The notes under the pieces are model-generated. The model was not told the origin of the DNA. It worked only from the letters and a program-made list of their open reading frames with translations, and did no database searches. A DNA stretch of 43,330 bases from CAZOWL01 sp964583605 (GTDB lineage: Bacteria > Pseudomonadota > Gammaproteobacteria > Chromatiales > Chromatiaceae), in NCBI GenBank assembly GCA_964583605.1, contig CAZOWL010000028.1:1-43330 (forward strand), read 5' to 3'. The translations under genes were made by a program, and so were the position numbers. Below, piece by piece: positions 7,693-14,729 of this stretch (its first letter is position 1; each line of letters opens with the position of its first letter).

Positions 7693-8020
7693 GTTGCTGA
7701 TGCGGCGTGAGCTTCGTGAGGCCGCCGGGCATTCACTGTCGTGGCCTTCTCTTCTAAATCAGGCTGGAGGTATGAGTGACGCGGTGGTCGCTGCGCAGGC
7801 AGTCAGTGCCCTGTCTGGGGCGGAGCCTCTGGGGAAAGCAACCTTAGCGATAGCGATTTGCTGCTGCAAGGGCCCGCCGTACGCCACGGGTGTTAGACGG
7901 CTTTAGTCGTCGCCGCAATGCCGCCCCGCGAAGGGAGGGTCTCAGGGGTCGTTCGACAGGGGGGCGCTCGACAGGCGGCCCGGCAGGTGCCGGTGGGGCA
8001 GGAGCCGCTCTCATTAGCAG
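7693..8020. other. Intergenic stretch left of the tRNA-Lys-linked element
   Basis: I find no supported gene. Several short frames are open, but none has a ribosome binding site or family motif. The region is the left flank of the attachment-like repeat at 8021. If the element inserted at tRNA-Lys, this DNA originally lay just downstream of that tRNA and could hold the old terminator of the tRNA operon. Confidence 0.4.
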
Positions 8021-8060
8021 GTTGGTGGGCCGTCAGGGACTCGAACCCCGTACCGACAGA
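8021..8060 (-). repeat. Attachment-site-like copy of the tRNA-Lys 3' end
   Basis: Forty bases match the 3' part of tRNA-Lys at 10914-10953. The first 29 differ at one position and the whole at four to five. It includes the CCA end and the T-arm (ggactcgaacccc against ggattcgaacccc). The rest of the tRNA is absent. An integrase gene starts 30 bp away. This is the standard sign of integration at a tRNA 3' end. Confidence 0.82.
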
Positions 8061-8089
8061 CTTTCGGTCCATCGATCCTGGAGGCCGCC

Positions 8090-9136
8090 ATGCCGAGCAA
8101 GAAGGAAGCCCTGCGGTTCACCAAAACCGCGCTGGTCAACCTACCGCCGAGCGCCGAAGGACAACGGCGCTTCGTGTACGACACCGCCACCCCCGGTCTT
8201 ACTGTCCAGATCACCGGGACCGGCGCCAAGACCTTCTATCTCTATCGCAAGGTGAATGGTAAGCCCGAGCGCGTGCGCCTGGGCGCCTTCCCTGCGATGA
8301 CCGTCGAGCAGGCCCGCAAAGCGGCCGCTGGGCACCTGGCGACCATTGCCAAGGGCGAGAGCCCGAGGGGCCTGAAGCGTGAGCAGGCTGCACAGGCCGT
8401 GACGCTCGCGCAGATCTTCAAAGAATACCTCGCCGCGCGGGATCTCAAGCCGAGCACGGTTCGCGATTACAAGCAGATCATGAGTGCGGAGTTCGCCGAC
8501 TGGCACGCGCGGCGCTTGACCGACATCACCCGCGACATGGTCGAGCGGCGCCATGCGCAGATCGGCGAGCGCAGCCATGCCCGCGCCAATAATGCGATGC
8601 GGGTATTGCGGGCTCTGATGAACTACGCGGCCGGCCGCTATGAGGACGCTAAAGGCCGCCCCCTGCTGGCCGACATCCCGACCAAGCGACTCTCGGCGAC
8701 GCCTGTCTGGTACCGCGTGGAGTGGCGCGAGACCGCCATCCGGCCGCACCAGTTGCGCCCATGGTGGGTTGCCGTGGAGGCCCTGGCGGATGAATCCGCA
8801 ACGGTGGCGGATTATCTGCGCCTGCTGATCCTCACCGGATTGCGCCGTGGTGAGGCCGCCCGGCTCGAATGGGACGACATCGACCTAGTCGGCCGGACCC
8901 TGGTGGTTCGCGATACCAAAAACCGCAGGCCGCACACGCTGGCATTGCCGCTCTACCTCGCCAAGCTGCTGGGGCATCGCTTTGATGCCCGCGAATCGCG
9001 TTTCGTGTTCCCTGCGATGCGTGGCGACGGCTATTTGACCGAGCCGCGTAAGAGCATGGTCAAGGTCGTCGAGGCCGGCCTAGACTCCCGACCGACAGCC
9101 GCGTTTGACTCCTTGGCGTTGGCTGTCCGCCCCTAG
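8090..9136 (+). pseudogene. Tyrosine recombinase (P4-type integrase), C-terminally truncated
   Basis: ATG 8090 follows a GGAGG site. The N-terminal DUF4102/arm-binding domain is intact (TPGLTVQITGTGAKTFYLYR, then VRLGAFPAMTVEQARK), followed by the core-binding domain and the start of the catalytic domain with the first Arg in LTGLRRGEAARLEW and the Lys block in DTKNRRPHTLALP. The normal continuation with HxLRR, the second His/Trp and the nucleophilic Tyr is missing. After VKVVEAGLDSR the sequence turns unrelated and stops at 9136. At 348 residues it is about 50-70 short. It cannot catalyse recombination alone. Its direct repeat is 30 bp upstream, while the intact tRNA is at the far end of the element; integrases of this type usually sit beside the intact tRNA. 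Confidence 0.88.
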
Positions 9137-9160
9137 CCAGGTCTGCTCATGGCTAGGGGC
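9129..9160. terminator. Perfect 11-bp hairpin at the broken end of the integrase
   Basis: GCCCCTAGCCA at 9129-9139 pairs perfectly with TGGCTAGGGGC at 9150-9160 around a 10-base loop. The integrase stop codon (TAG 9134-9136) is inside the left arm. No T-run follows on either strand, so it is only a terminator-like structure. It sits exactly where the integrase homology has been lost. Confidence 0.5.
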
Positions 9161-9315
9161 ATTCTCTGACAAAACCACGCCATTGTGCGGGATTTTTATG
9201 TGTGATGGGGAGCTGGCGGCGAGGAGAACTTGAGCGTCTTGCCTATAGTACCGGGGCCGCGGAAGAAAGGGCGCTCTTGCGGATGGAGCCAGTTCTGGAG
9301 TATGTGAGTTGGTCG

Positions 9316-9831
9316 CTATTCTGTATCCGAAGAATTATGCATGTCAGCCCCTTTCTCCTCCTGGGTGGAATCATCCTTGCGCCGTCCCTGGATAAAGGCC
9401 GTAACTATACCAACTAACCCTCCTGCACCGATAACTGCTCCGGCAAACTGACCGCCGCTAACGGCGACGAACGACCCACAACCAATTGCAACGATCGCTA
9501 TAACTAGGGCATATAACTGCCCAGTGCGGACTTCCCTTATGTGAGCATCAACCAGCTTGCGATTCACTTCTATGTTGGAGTCCAGGGCGACCTCTTCCTG
9601 GCGGCGCCGATGCTCACCTTCCGACTCAGCCAATCCGACGATTCTGTCGGCCAAACCTGGCAGAGCATCTTCGTACGCACGAACTAGATCAGGAGGGGGT
9701 ATCGGACCAGAAAAAATGGCACGGATTTCGGCAACTTCGTCCTTTATCTCCTCGGCTGTTTCCTCCAGCCTGGTTATAAGTTCGCCGTCTTTCGCGCCAT
9801 CGCAATCGCTCGCCTTTGCCTCTTCCGGCAT
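9316..9831 (-). CDS. DUF2335 membrane protein (element cargo)
   Basis: The 171-residue product has an acidic N-terminus, then the family block FSGPIPPPDLVRAYEDALPG, a segment ADRIVGLAESEGEHRRRQE, and two closely spaced C-terminal membrane segments (LYALVIAIVAIGCGSFVAV and AGAVIGAGGLVGIVTAFI). The tail RRKDD is charged. This is the pattern of DUF2335, small membrane proteins frequent on mobile elements and of unknown function. It lies between the truncated integrase and the next cargo gene, which is on the same strand 37 bp upstream. GC content looks lower than in the surrounding genes, consistent with acquisition. Confidence 0.75.
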   Translation of the reverse strand: MPEEAKASDCDGAKDGELITRLEETAEEIKDEVAEIRAIFSGPIPPPDLVRAYEDALPGLADRIVGLAESEGEHRRRQEEVALDSNIEVNRKLVDAHIREVRTGQLYALVIAIVAIGCGSFVAVSGGQFAGAVIGAGGLVGIVTAFIQGRRKDDSTQEEKGADMHNSSDTE

Positions 9832-9868
9832 TGTTTAGATTGCCCTGGTCGACTGCTAGCAAATCCAT

Positions 9869-10327
9869 TCACCCATGGGCCGTAGCCTTCTTGGCAGAAG
9901 CTAAATCGCGAGAAACGTTCTCCCAGTCACCACGAATGGCAAGCATATCGGCTAAGCCGAGAGCGTGATCTGTGTGAACAGAATAAGTCGACGGCACGTT
10001 ACTCCCGTTATAGACCTTGACCTTCAATGTTTCCTTCGAACCCAAACCGCTGTAACCGTCTCTGCGCTTATCAAGACGGACATATCTTGCCTTCGCGAAG
10101 GACTGAAGATTCTTATCAAGCGTCTCGGAGGAATGCGTCGCCTGTCCTAGGGCCTTACGGATGGCTTCCGCGTCGATTTTCCTGAGCTTGGCATTTCCTA
10201 GCGGAGCCAGTTCCGAGAGGTACAAAGATGGCAACTGGCGGAGATCCGACACGGTTTTGACCTGCCGAGGATAAAGACTCAAAACGCTGCCAAACCCCGC
10301 CAGGAAAGAGTTGGAAAAGAATTTCAT
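9869..10327 (-). CDS. Element cargo protein of unknown function (GFGSVL family)
   Basis: This 152-residue product starts at 10327 after an AAGGA ribosome binding site; an upstream in-frame ATG at 10363 lacks one. It begins SFLAGFGSVLSLYPR and ends with DHALGLADMLAIRGDWENVSRDL. The N-terminal GFGSVL(x)LxP block and the DWxxVxxDL block recur, in my memory, in short proteins carried by prophages and islands, without known function. No catalytic motif is visible. It precedes the DUF2335 gene by 37 bp on the same strand, so the two are likely cotranscribed, and both are trapped between tRNA-Lys repeats. Confidence 0.6.
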   Translation of the reverse strand: MKFFSNSFLAGFGSVLSLYPRQVKTVSDLRQLPSLYLSELAPLGNAKLRKIDAEAIRKALGQATHSSETLDKNLQSFAKARYVRLDKRRDGYSGLGSKETLKVKVYNGSNVPSTYSVHTDHALGLADMLAIRGDWENVSRDLASAKKATAHG

Positions 10328-10424
10328 GCTCTTGTCCTTACGCCTTCTTCGGCTTTCAAGCAATTGTTATACCGCAAATCTCTAGCCTTAGCCGGGAGCG
10401 GGAGGCCCGTTGGGCCACCCAACA

Positions 10425-10550
10425 TTACCATGAAATTCGCGAAGCACGTTCGCTCCCTCGCCCTCTGGGAGAGGGTTGGGGTGAGGGAACGATCAGGGGC
10501 GAGGCCACCTTTCATCATCTGGGGTGGCTCGCCTCGTCCCATGATCGTTA
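10425..10550 (+). repeat. 126-bp dispersed repeat, copy 3
   Basis: This is a full-length copy, nearly identical to the consensus. It lies inside the tRNA-Lys-bounded element, just upstream of the cargo pair, so the repeat was active after, or travelled with, the insertion. Confidence 0.92.
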
Positions 10551-10913
10551 GCGGTGATGCGACCGACGCGCAACACTAGAACTTTATCGCCCCCAAAAAT
10601 GTTTGACTGCGTTCAACAATTTTCAATGCCATTGGGCTTGTATAAGACCAAGAAAGCCGCGGGCTGGCGGGAAATTGGACGAGCGGCCTCGGGAGTCACC
10701 GGCCCGCCCGCGAGGTAGGCTTTTCAATAGTCAAAGCCTTTCGGCATCGCCTTGCTGCTGCGCCGCGCGCCTATCGAACCTGGATCGTTCGCAGCGTGAT
10801 TGCCGTCTCGGGCCAGTCTCGCAGCGTGCTCGCGGCGAGCCGGGAGGGAGCAGGTCGGCGGCCGTGCTACCTGGTAGCACCGGGGGTAGCATTTGGAAAC
10901 CGTCTGTCCATAA
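10551..10913. other. Gene-free stretch between repeat copy 3 and tRNA-Lys
   Basis: No protein motif is supported. The left part is AT-richer than its surroundings (tttgactgcgttcaacaatt). A short hairpin (gctacctggtagc) lies near 10866. If transcription from the tRNA operon runs past tRNA-Lys it enters this DNA; I see no strong T-tailed terminator. Confidence 0.4.
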
Positions 10914-10953
10914 GTTGGTGGGCCGTCAGGGATTCGAACCCCGGACCGATGGA
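10914..10953 (-). repeat. Attachment-like repeat within tRNA-Lys
   Basis: This is the partner of the repeat at 8021-8060. It covers the 3' end of tRNA-Lys up to the edge of the anticodon stem. The pair bounds 2.85 kb that contains the broken integrase and the two cargo genes. Confidence 0.8.
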
Positions 10954-10991
10954 TTAAGAGTCCACTGCTCTACCAGCTGAGCTAACGGCCC
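10916..10991 (-). tRNA. tRNA-Lys (CTT)
   Basis: This is a 76-nt cloverleaf read on the minus strand. The acceptor starts GGGCCGT and the 3' end is ACGGCCC-A-CCA with CCA encoded. The D-arm is AGCTCAGCTGGTAGAGC, the anticodon loop is CTCTTAA giving CTT, and the T-arm contains GGTTCGAATCC. It is the last tRNA of a four-gene cluster and the integration target of the adjacent element. Confidence 0.96.
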
Positions 10992-11052
10992 ATAGCGTGA
11001 CTGTTATGTTACGGTGGTGCCCGCGCAGGGTCAATGTCCTAGCCGATGGCAA

Positions 11053-11129
11053 TGGGGTGGACGATGGGAATCGAACCCACGACCACAGGAGCCACAATCC
11101 TGTGCTCTACCAACTGAGCTACGTCCACC
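11053..11129 (-). tRNA. tRNA-His (GTG)
   Basis: This is a 77-nt minus-strand cloverleaf with anticodon GTG in the loop TTGTGGC. The extra 5' G(-1) faces C73, the identity element of tRNA-His, and CCA is encoded. The D-arm is AGCTCAGTTGGTAGAGC and the T-arm GGTTCGATTCC. Confidence 0.97.
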
Positions 11130-11176
11130 ATTGCAAACGGGCTGCTGGCCGCCCTGTCTTTCGCTGCCGACACGAT

Positions 11177-11253
11177 TGGCACGCCCGGCAGGACTCGAAC
11201 CTGCGACCAACGGCTTAGAAGGCCGTTGCTCTATCCAACTGAGCTACGGGCGC
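11177..11253 (-). tRNA. tRNA-Arg (TCT)
   Basis: This is a 77-nt minus-strand cloverleaf. It begins GCGCCCGTAGCTCAG and has the anticodon loop CTTCTAA (TCT). The T-arm is GGTTCGAGTCC and the end is G73-CCA. It reads rare AGA codons and lies between tRNA-Pro and tRNA-His. Confidence 0.97.
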
Positions 11254-11274
11254 TGCGGAAGCCGGCCGGGTAAT

Positions 11275-11351
11275 TGGTCGGGGTAGAGGGATTTGAACCC
11301 CCGACATCCTGCTCCCAAAGCAGGCGCGCTACCAGACTGCGCTATACCCCG
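11275..11351 (-). tRNA. tRNA-Pro (TGG)
   Basis: This is a 77-nt minus-strand cloverleaf, CGGGGTATAGCGCAG at the 5' end, anticodon loop TTTGGGA (TGG), T-arm GGTTCAAATCC, A73-CCA. It is the first gene of the Pro-Arg-His-Lys cluster and follows the promoter at 11386-11414. Confidence 0.97.
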
Positions 11352-11385
11352 CTTTCTCTCGAGAGTCCATGGCATAGAAGCGCGA

Positions 11386-11414
11386 ATCCTACCGATCCGT
11401 GGAGCCTTCGTCAA
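11386..11414 (-). promoter_or_regulatory. Sigma-70 promoter of the tRNA operon
   Basis: On the minus strand TTGACG (11409-11414) is followed after 17 bases by TAGGAT (11386-11391). The next bases are GC-rich (tcgcgcttc), as in stringently controlled stable-RNA promoters. The start of tRNA-Pro is 35 bases downstream of the -10 box. Confidence 0.72.
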
Positions 11415-11634
11415 ATTCGCGGCCTCGTTGCCTGCGCTGACGCACGAACAAGCAACTCGGAACGGGTGCGAGGTAGATCTGTGGGTTTTCAGTTCCGCGC
11501 GAGCAGGACAGCGGAATCGACGGCTGTGAGTCGAGGGAGAGAAAGGGCCGAAATGGGTGGTTGCGAGGCGTCAGACAATAGGCTGACGCCACCTGCCTTG
11601 ACGACAACTGGTGGCCGGCGCCCGTGAGCGGCGG
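11415..11634. other. Intergenic stretch upstream of the tRNA operon
   Basis: No gene is supported. It contains an 8-bp inverted repeat, GGCGTCAG (11567-11574) with CTGACGCC (11583-11590). This could be a weak terminator for the transposase remnant on the minus strand, but it lacks a clear T-run. Confidence 0.4.
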
Positions 11635-12010
11635 TCAGATCAGGCGTAATCGGAACGGCCGGCTCAGGCGCCGCTCGATGTTCTGCGCATCCAGCCAAGG
11701 GCCGGTGAGGGTACTGCGGATGAAGCCGATCGTCGCCTGTACCCCGAGCGTTGTGAACAATTCGGCCAGCTCCTTGGAGAAACGTGCCAGCGTATTGAAC
11801 AGGTGCGCCAAGCGCATGAGGTAGTGGTAGCCTTTCATGGCATTCCAGTTCTTGGCGAAGGCGTGCTCGTCGGCGTAGCCCTGGTGCTGATCGGCCAGGA
11901 AGGCGCCTTCGATACCTCAGCGGTAGCGTGCGCCGAGGTTGCAGCGGGTATGCACATTGAGCCGACTGGGGGAAATCGGGGTCTGGTTCAACACCGGTGA
12001 ACGCAAGCGC
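11635..12010 (-). pseudogene. Transposase remnant (C-terminal part, in-frame stop)
   Basis: On the minus strand the frame reads NLGARYR, a TGA stop, then GIEGAFLADQHQGYADEHAF, AKNWNAMKGYHYLMRLAHL and FIRSTLTGPWLDAQNIERR to a stop at 11635. The block R[W]xIExxF...H.YEHxFxxNWNAxKGYHYLMRxxHL is characteristic of DDE transposases near their C-terminus. The stop replaces the expected Trp codon (TGG to TGA). The catalytic N-terminal part is absent or unrecognisable upstream. I cannot assign the IS family, and no terminal inverted repeats were found. Confidence 0.65.
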
Positions 12011-12412
12011 TGTTCCGCTGAACCGAACGCGTTGTTCATCTCGGCCATGTTGGATATCAGCCTGATAACGGCACAGGAGGCCTGGCAGACGAGCGGCAGG
12101 AACCTATATTCGGTGGAATGGAATGGCGTGTTCGCGATGCATGGCAGGAACGGCTGAGGGGTTGCTACCGGCTCGTCTACGGGCGAACCGAGGGGGGCTC
12201 GGTCGCATCGCGAGAGGCGACCGCAGGCGGGCTCAGCAATGCACAACTCCGGCAGCTACTGGACTCCATGCAATCCAAGTTCTCCTCGGCGGAAGAAAGC
12301 ACCGAGCGTCTGCGGCGGGCGGTTGGCTAACGTCAGGCCGGAGCGAGGACAATCTCGGGCGAGGCTGCCGCCTGTGTCGCCGCCAGCCGGACAACCAGTT
12401 CCTCGAACCACC
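12011..12412. other. Debris between transposase and ParA remnants
   Basis: Overlapping frames on both strands are open, including a plus-strand frame ending in SNAQLRQLLDSMQSKFSSAE, but none has a recognisable domain. It probably holds unrecognisable remains of the transposase N-terminus and of other accessory DNA. Confidence 0.35.
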
Positions 12413-12763
12413 CTAGCGTGTCGCGCGCTTACCTGTAGGACGTCCTCGCATCCGTGGAGTCTTTTCCAGCCTGACGAAGGGAATCAGCGCCCAGTTGGCG
12501 GCGGTGAGCGCGTTTAGGGGCAGACGGTCGAGGGACGCCGGGCAATCGATCAGCACATAATGATAGCCCCCGTTAATGGCCGGATCGGTCAGTGCGCGGG
12601 CCAGGATTTGGTCGTCCGAAGGGGCACGGTCGTGCTGAAAGTCGAGGTCAGCTGGCGCCAGATCGAGACCGACGTAAGCCGTCGGCACGATGACTTCCAC
12701 CAGTCCCAAGTTAGGTGTGGTGAAGAGTTGGTGGGCGCTGGCCTGGCCCGGACTCATCCGCAC
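12413..12763 (-). pseudogene. ParA/MinD-type ATPase fragment at the end of the che operon
   Basis: The frame contains YHYVLIDCPASL followed by LNALTAANWALIPF, the Walker B region and following helix of ParA-like ATPases. An earlier segment (GLDLAPADLDFQ) fits the preceding strand. The N-terminal deviant Walker A (KGGxGKT) is absent, and the C-terminal half is replaced by a basic tail. ParA homologues (ParC type) commonly end gammaproteobacterial chemotaxis operons and place the arrays at cell poles. This one lies 41 bp downstream of the chemoreceptor gene but looks inactivated at both ends. Confidence 0.6.
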
Positions 12764-12804
12764 ACCGAGTCCGAGCGCACAATGGCCCTGAGTATCGAGA
12801 TCGA

Positions 12805-14094
12805 TCAGAATAGCTCGATCCGGGGAGCACCAGCGCGGGCCGCGGTATCACCGCCCTGCTCGTTGTCCGCGGGCCGTGCATGTCGGGCCTCGTTCTCCAG
12901 ATAATCGGTATGGCGGTGTTGCAGTGACTCGCGCAGGGAAGACAGGCTGTCACTCGACCGGTCAACCCCGGCAATCAGCTCGGCGCGGCCCCGCAAGGCC
13001 TCCTGCAGCCGCTCGAGCCGCTGCTTGGTGACGTCCTCCTGTTGCAGGATGGCAAGAATCCCCCCGATCTGCTCGGCAATACTGGTATTGTGCTCCGTCA
13101 CCACCTCGAACAGCTTCTCGTAGAATCGCCGCATGTTCTCATAGTTACCCGTGAGGCGGTTGACGGAGTCAACCACTCGGGTCGCCTGCTCGAGCTGCTG
13201 GTCGGACTCTTCCAGAAAATTGGTCTCGAGGCTGAGCTCCACCGCAGCTAGCGCCCGAGTCAGCCCGGCCTCGATGGTACTGGCCACCTCGGCAGCGCGC
13301 GCGGCGAGGGCGCGGACCTCGTCGGCGACGACGCCGAAGCCTCGTCCGGCCTCACCGGCACGTCCCGCCTCGATCGCGGCATTGAGCGCGAGGAGATTCG
13401 TCCGGGAGCTGATATCCTTGATGGATGTCGTCAAGCCCTCCAGCTCGCGGATATCGGCGACGATCGAACGAATTGCCGAAGTGTCATCTCGAATCTTGGC
13501 CGGTAGCTCCTGCACGAAGCGCGCAACCTCGTTGATATCCTCGACGCCACGGCGGGTCTCTTGTTCCATCGCGCTCGCATCCAGAGTGGAATCGTGCAAA
13601 TAGCCGAGCAGCCTGTTGGCCGCGTCGTTGAGTTGCGCGACGCGATTGCCCGCTTCGAGCGCAAAGCTCGCACTGTCTTGGATCGTCGTGGTGATTTGCT
13701 CATCGAACGCGCCGTCCATAACCGCGGTCTGTTCCAGGACAGCACGGCCCACCTGACCCGATTGCTCGGATTCCCCGTAGGCGGTTTCGACTTTGTGCAG
13801 AAAACCTTCCAGTGTCTTGGTCATGGCGCCGGCGGCGCGGGAGCCCAAGCGATCGAAAAGAACGCCGGCGACGACATTGTTGGCCAGCAGAGCCACCGCG
13901 ACCCCGAGGCCCTGCAGCACGCCGCCACTCACCCCGAAGGCCCCGGGATGCCCTGTCAGCCAATTGTGCGTCAGGTAGACCAAGGTGCTCGACACCAGCA
14001 CGCTGGCTAGGGTCAGCCAGACCAGCATTGGGCGGTGGCCGCTGCATTGCGCCAAAGGTTCCGCGACTAGTGGCCGGGTCTCGCCGAAGGACAT
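12805..14094 (-). CDS. Membrane-bound methyl-accepting chemotaxis protein
   Basis: The 429-residue protein has two N-terminal hydrophobic segments (about residues 23-42 and 57-80) with almost no periplasmic loop, so it has no obvious external ligand domain. A long coiled-coil signalling domain follows, with hairpin tip TNLLALNAAIEAGRAGEAGR, then GFGVVADEVRALA (about residues 225-265). The C-terminal part includes QQEDVTKQRLERLQEAL, a pattern also seen near the ends of receptors and in CheZ-like helices. It probably senses an internal or membrane signal and controls the CheA encoded three genes upstream. It begins 13 bp after the second cheY. No CheR/CheB-tethering pentapeptide is seen at the C-terminus (RIELF). 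Confidence 0.88.
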   Translation of the reverse strand: MSFGETRPLVAEPLAQCSGHRPMLVWLTLASVLVSSTLVYLTHNWLTGHPGAFGVSGGVLQGLGVAVALLANNVVAGVLFDRLGSRAAGAMTKTLEGFLHKVETAYGESEQSGQVGRAVLEQTAVMDGAFDEQITTTIQDSASFALEAGNRVAQLNDAANRLLGYLHDSTLDASAMEQETRRGVEDINEVARFVQELPAKIRDDTSAIRSIVADIRELEGLTTSIKDISSRTNLLALNAAIEAGRAGEAGRGFGVVADEVRALAARAAEVASTIEAGLTRALAAVELSLETNFLEESDQQLEQATRVVDSVNRLTGNYENMRRFYEKLFEVVTEHNTSIAEQIGGILAILQQEDVTKQRLERLQEALRGRAELIAGVDRSSDSLSSLRESLQHRHTDYLENEARHARPADNEQGGDTAARAGAPRIELF

Positions 14095-14107
14095 TGGACC
14101 GTCTTCC

Positions 14108-14482
14108 TCAGGCGCCGGGCAGGACTTGCTTGATGACCTTCAACAGCTCGGGGCCGCCGACGGGCTTGACGAGCCAGCCGGTGGCGCCGAGCTTCTTGGC
14201 CTCGTCGCGCTTGGTCTGCTGGCTCTCGGTGGTCAGCGCCAGAATCGGCGTGAATCGCATGCCCGCCAGGCCGCGGACTTGACCGATGAATTCCAGTCCG
14301 CCCATATTCGGCATGTTGATGTCAGTGATGATCAGGTCAGGCTTGGCCCCCGTCTTGATCTTCGCCAAGCCCTGCACGCCGTCGTTGGCGGTCTCCACCT
14401 TGAAGCCGGACATCTCGAGGCTGGTCTTGAGGCTCATCACCATAGTTGCGGAGTCGTCAACAACCAGTATCGTCTTGGGCAT
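14108..14482 (-). CDS. cheY: CheY-type response regulator (second copy)
   Basis: This is a 124-residue single receiver domain: acidic pair VVDDSATM at residues 8-9 onward, phospho-acceptor Asp54 in ITDINMP, Thr in ALTTES and Lys in WLVKPVGG. No output domain is present, so it should act by phosphorylation-dependent binding to a target. The start at 14482 (MPKTILVVDD) overlaps the STAS gene by 26 bp; the longer frame would add 18 residues without support. It precedes the membrane receptor gene. Confidence 0.93.
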   Translation of the reverse strand: MPKTILVVDDSATMVMSLKTSLEMSGFKVETANDGVQGLAKIKTGAKPDLIITDINMPNMGGLEFIGQVRGLAGMRFTPILALTTESQQTKRDEAKKLGATGWLVKPVGGPELLKVIKQVLPGA

Positions 14483-14729
14483 GTGGTTTCTCCTTTTCGT
14501 CGAGCGCCGCCCGCAGCCAATTGGCAAGCGGCTCATCAGAAGGCCAGGCCGCGATCTTCGCTTTGGCCGCCATCAGCACCTGAAGATTGGCAGCGTGCAG
14601 ATGTGTGCAAGCGGACAGATCGAGTTCCCCCTGCGGATCTCTGAGCAGCCACTCCAGGAGTGGCTCGGCGTCCTCCACGGTGACCAGCTCGCTGGCACGC
14701 AGCAGGCTCTTGTGGGCTTCGAAAGGCAT
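14457..14729 (-). CDS. STAS-domain-like protein of the chemosensory operon
   Basis: This 90-residue product resembles an anti-sigma-factor-antagonist (STAS) fold: LDLSACTHLHAANLQVLMAA mirrors the LDLSxVxxLDxxGLQLLLxA block. In STAS proteins a phosphorylatable Ser/Thr lies in the loop after Asp/Asn; here the loop has THLHAAN, so the usual DSSG is not present. The gene overlaps cheA by one base (TGATG) and cheY by 26, so it is translated with them. STAS proteins in che loci may link the kinase to other partners; the role here is not known. Confidence 0.65.
   Translation of the reverse strand: MPFEAHKSLLRASELVTVEDAEPLLEWLLRDPQGELDLSACTHLHAANLQVLMAAKAKIAAWPSDEPLANWLRAALDEKEKPHAQDDTGC

Noticed and set aside
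9061..9160. Retron, group II intron or integron attC at the integrase break
   Set aside because: Only a single perfect hairpin plus a 7-bp inverted repeat are present. There is no reverse transcriptase, intron domain V or core-site signature.
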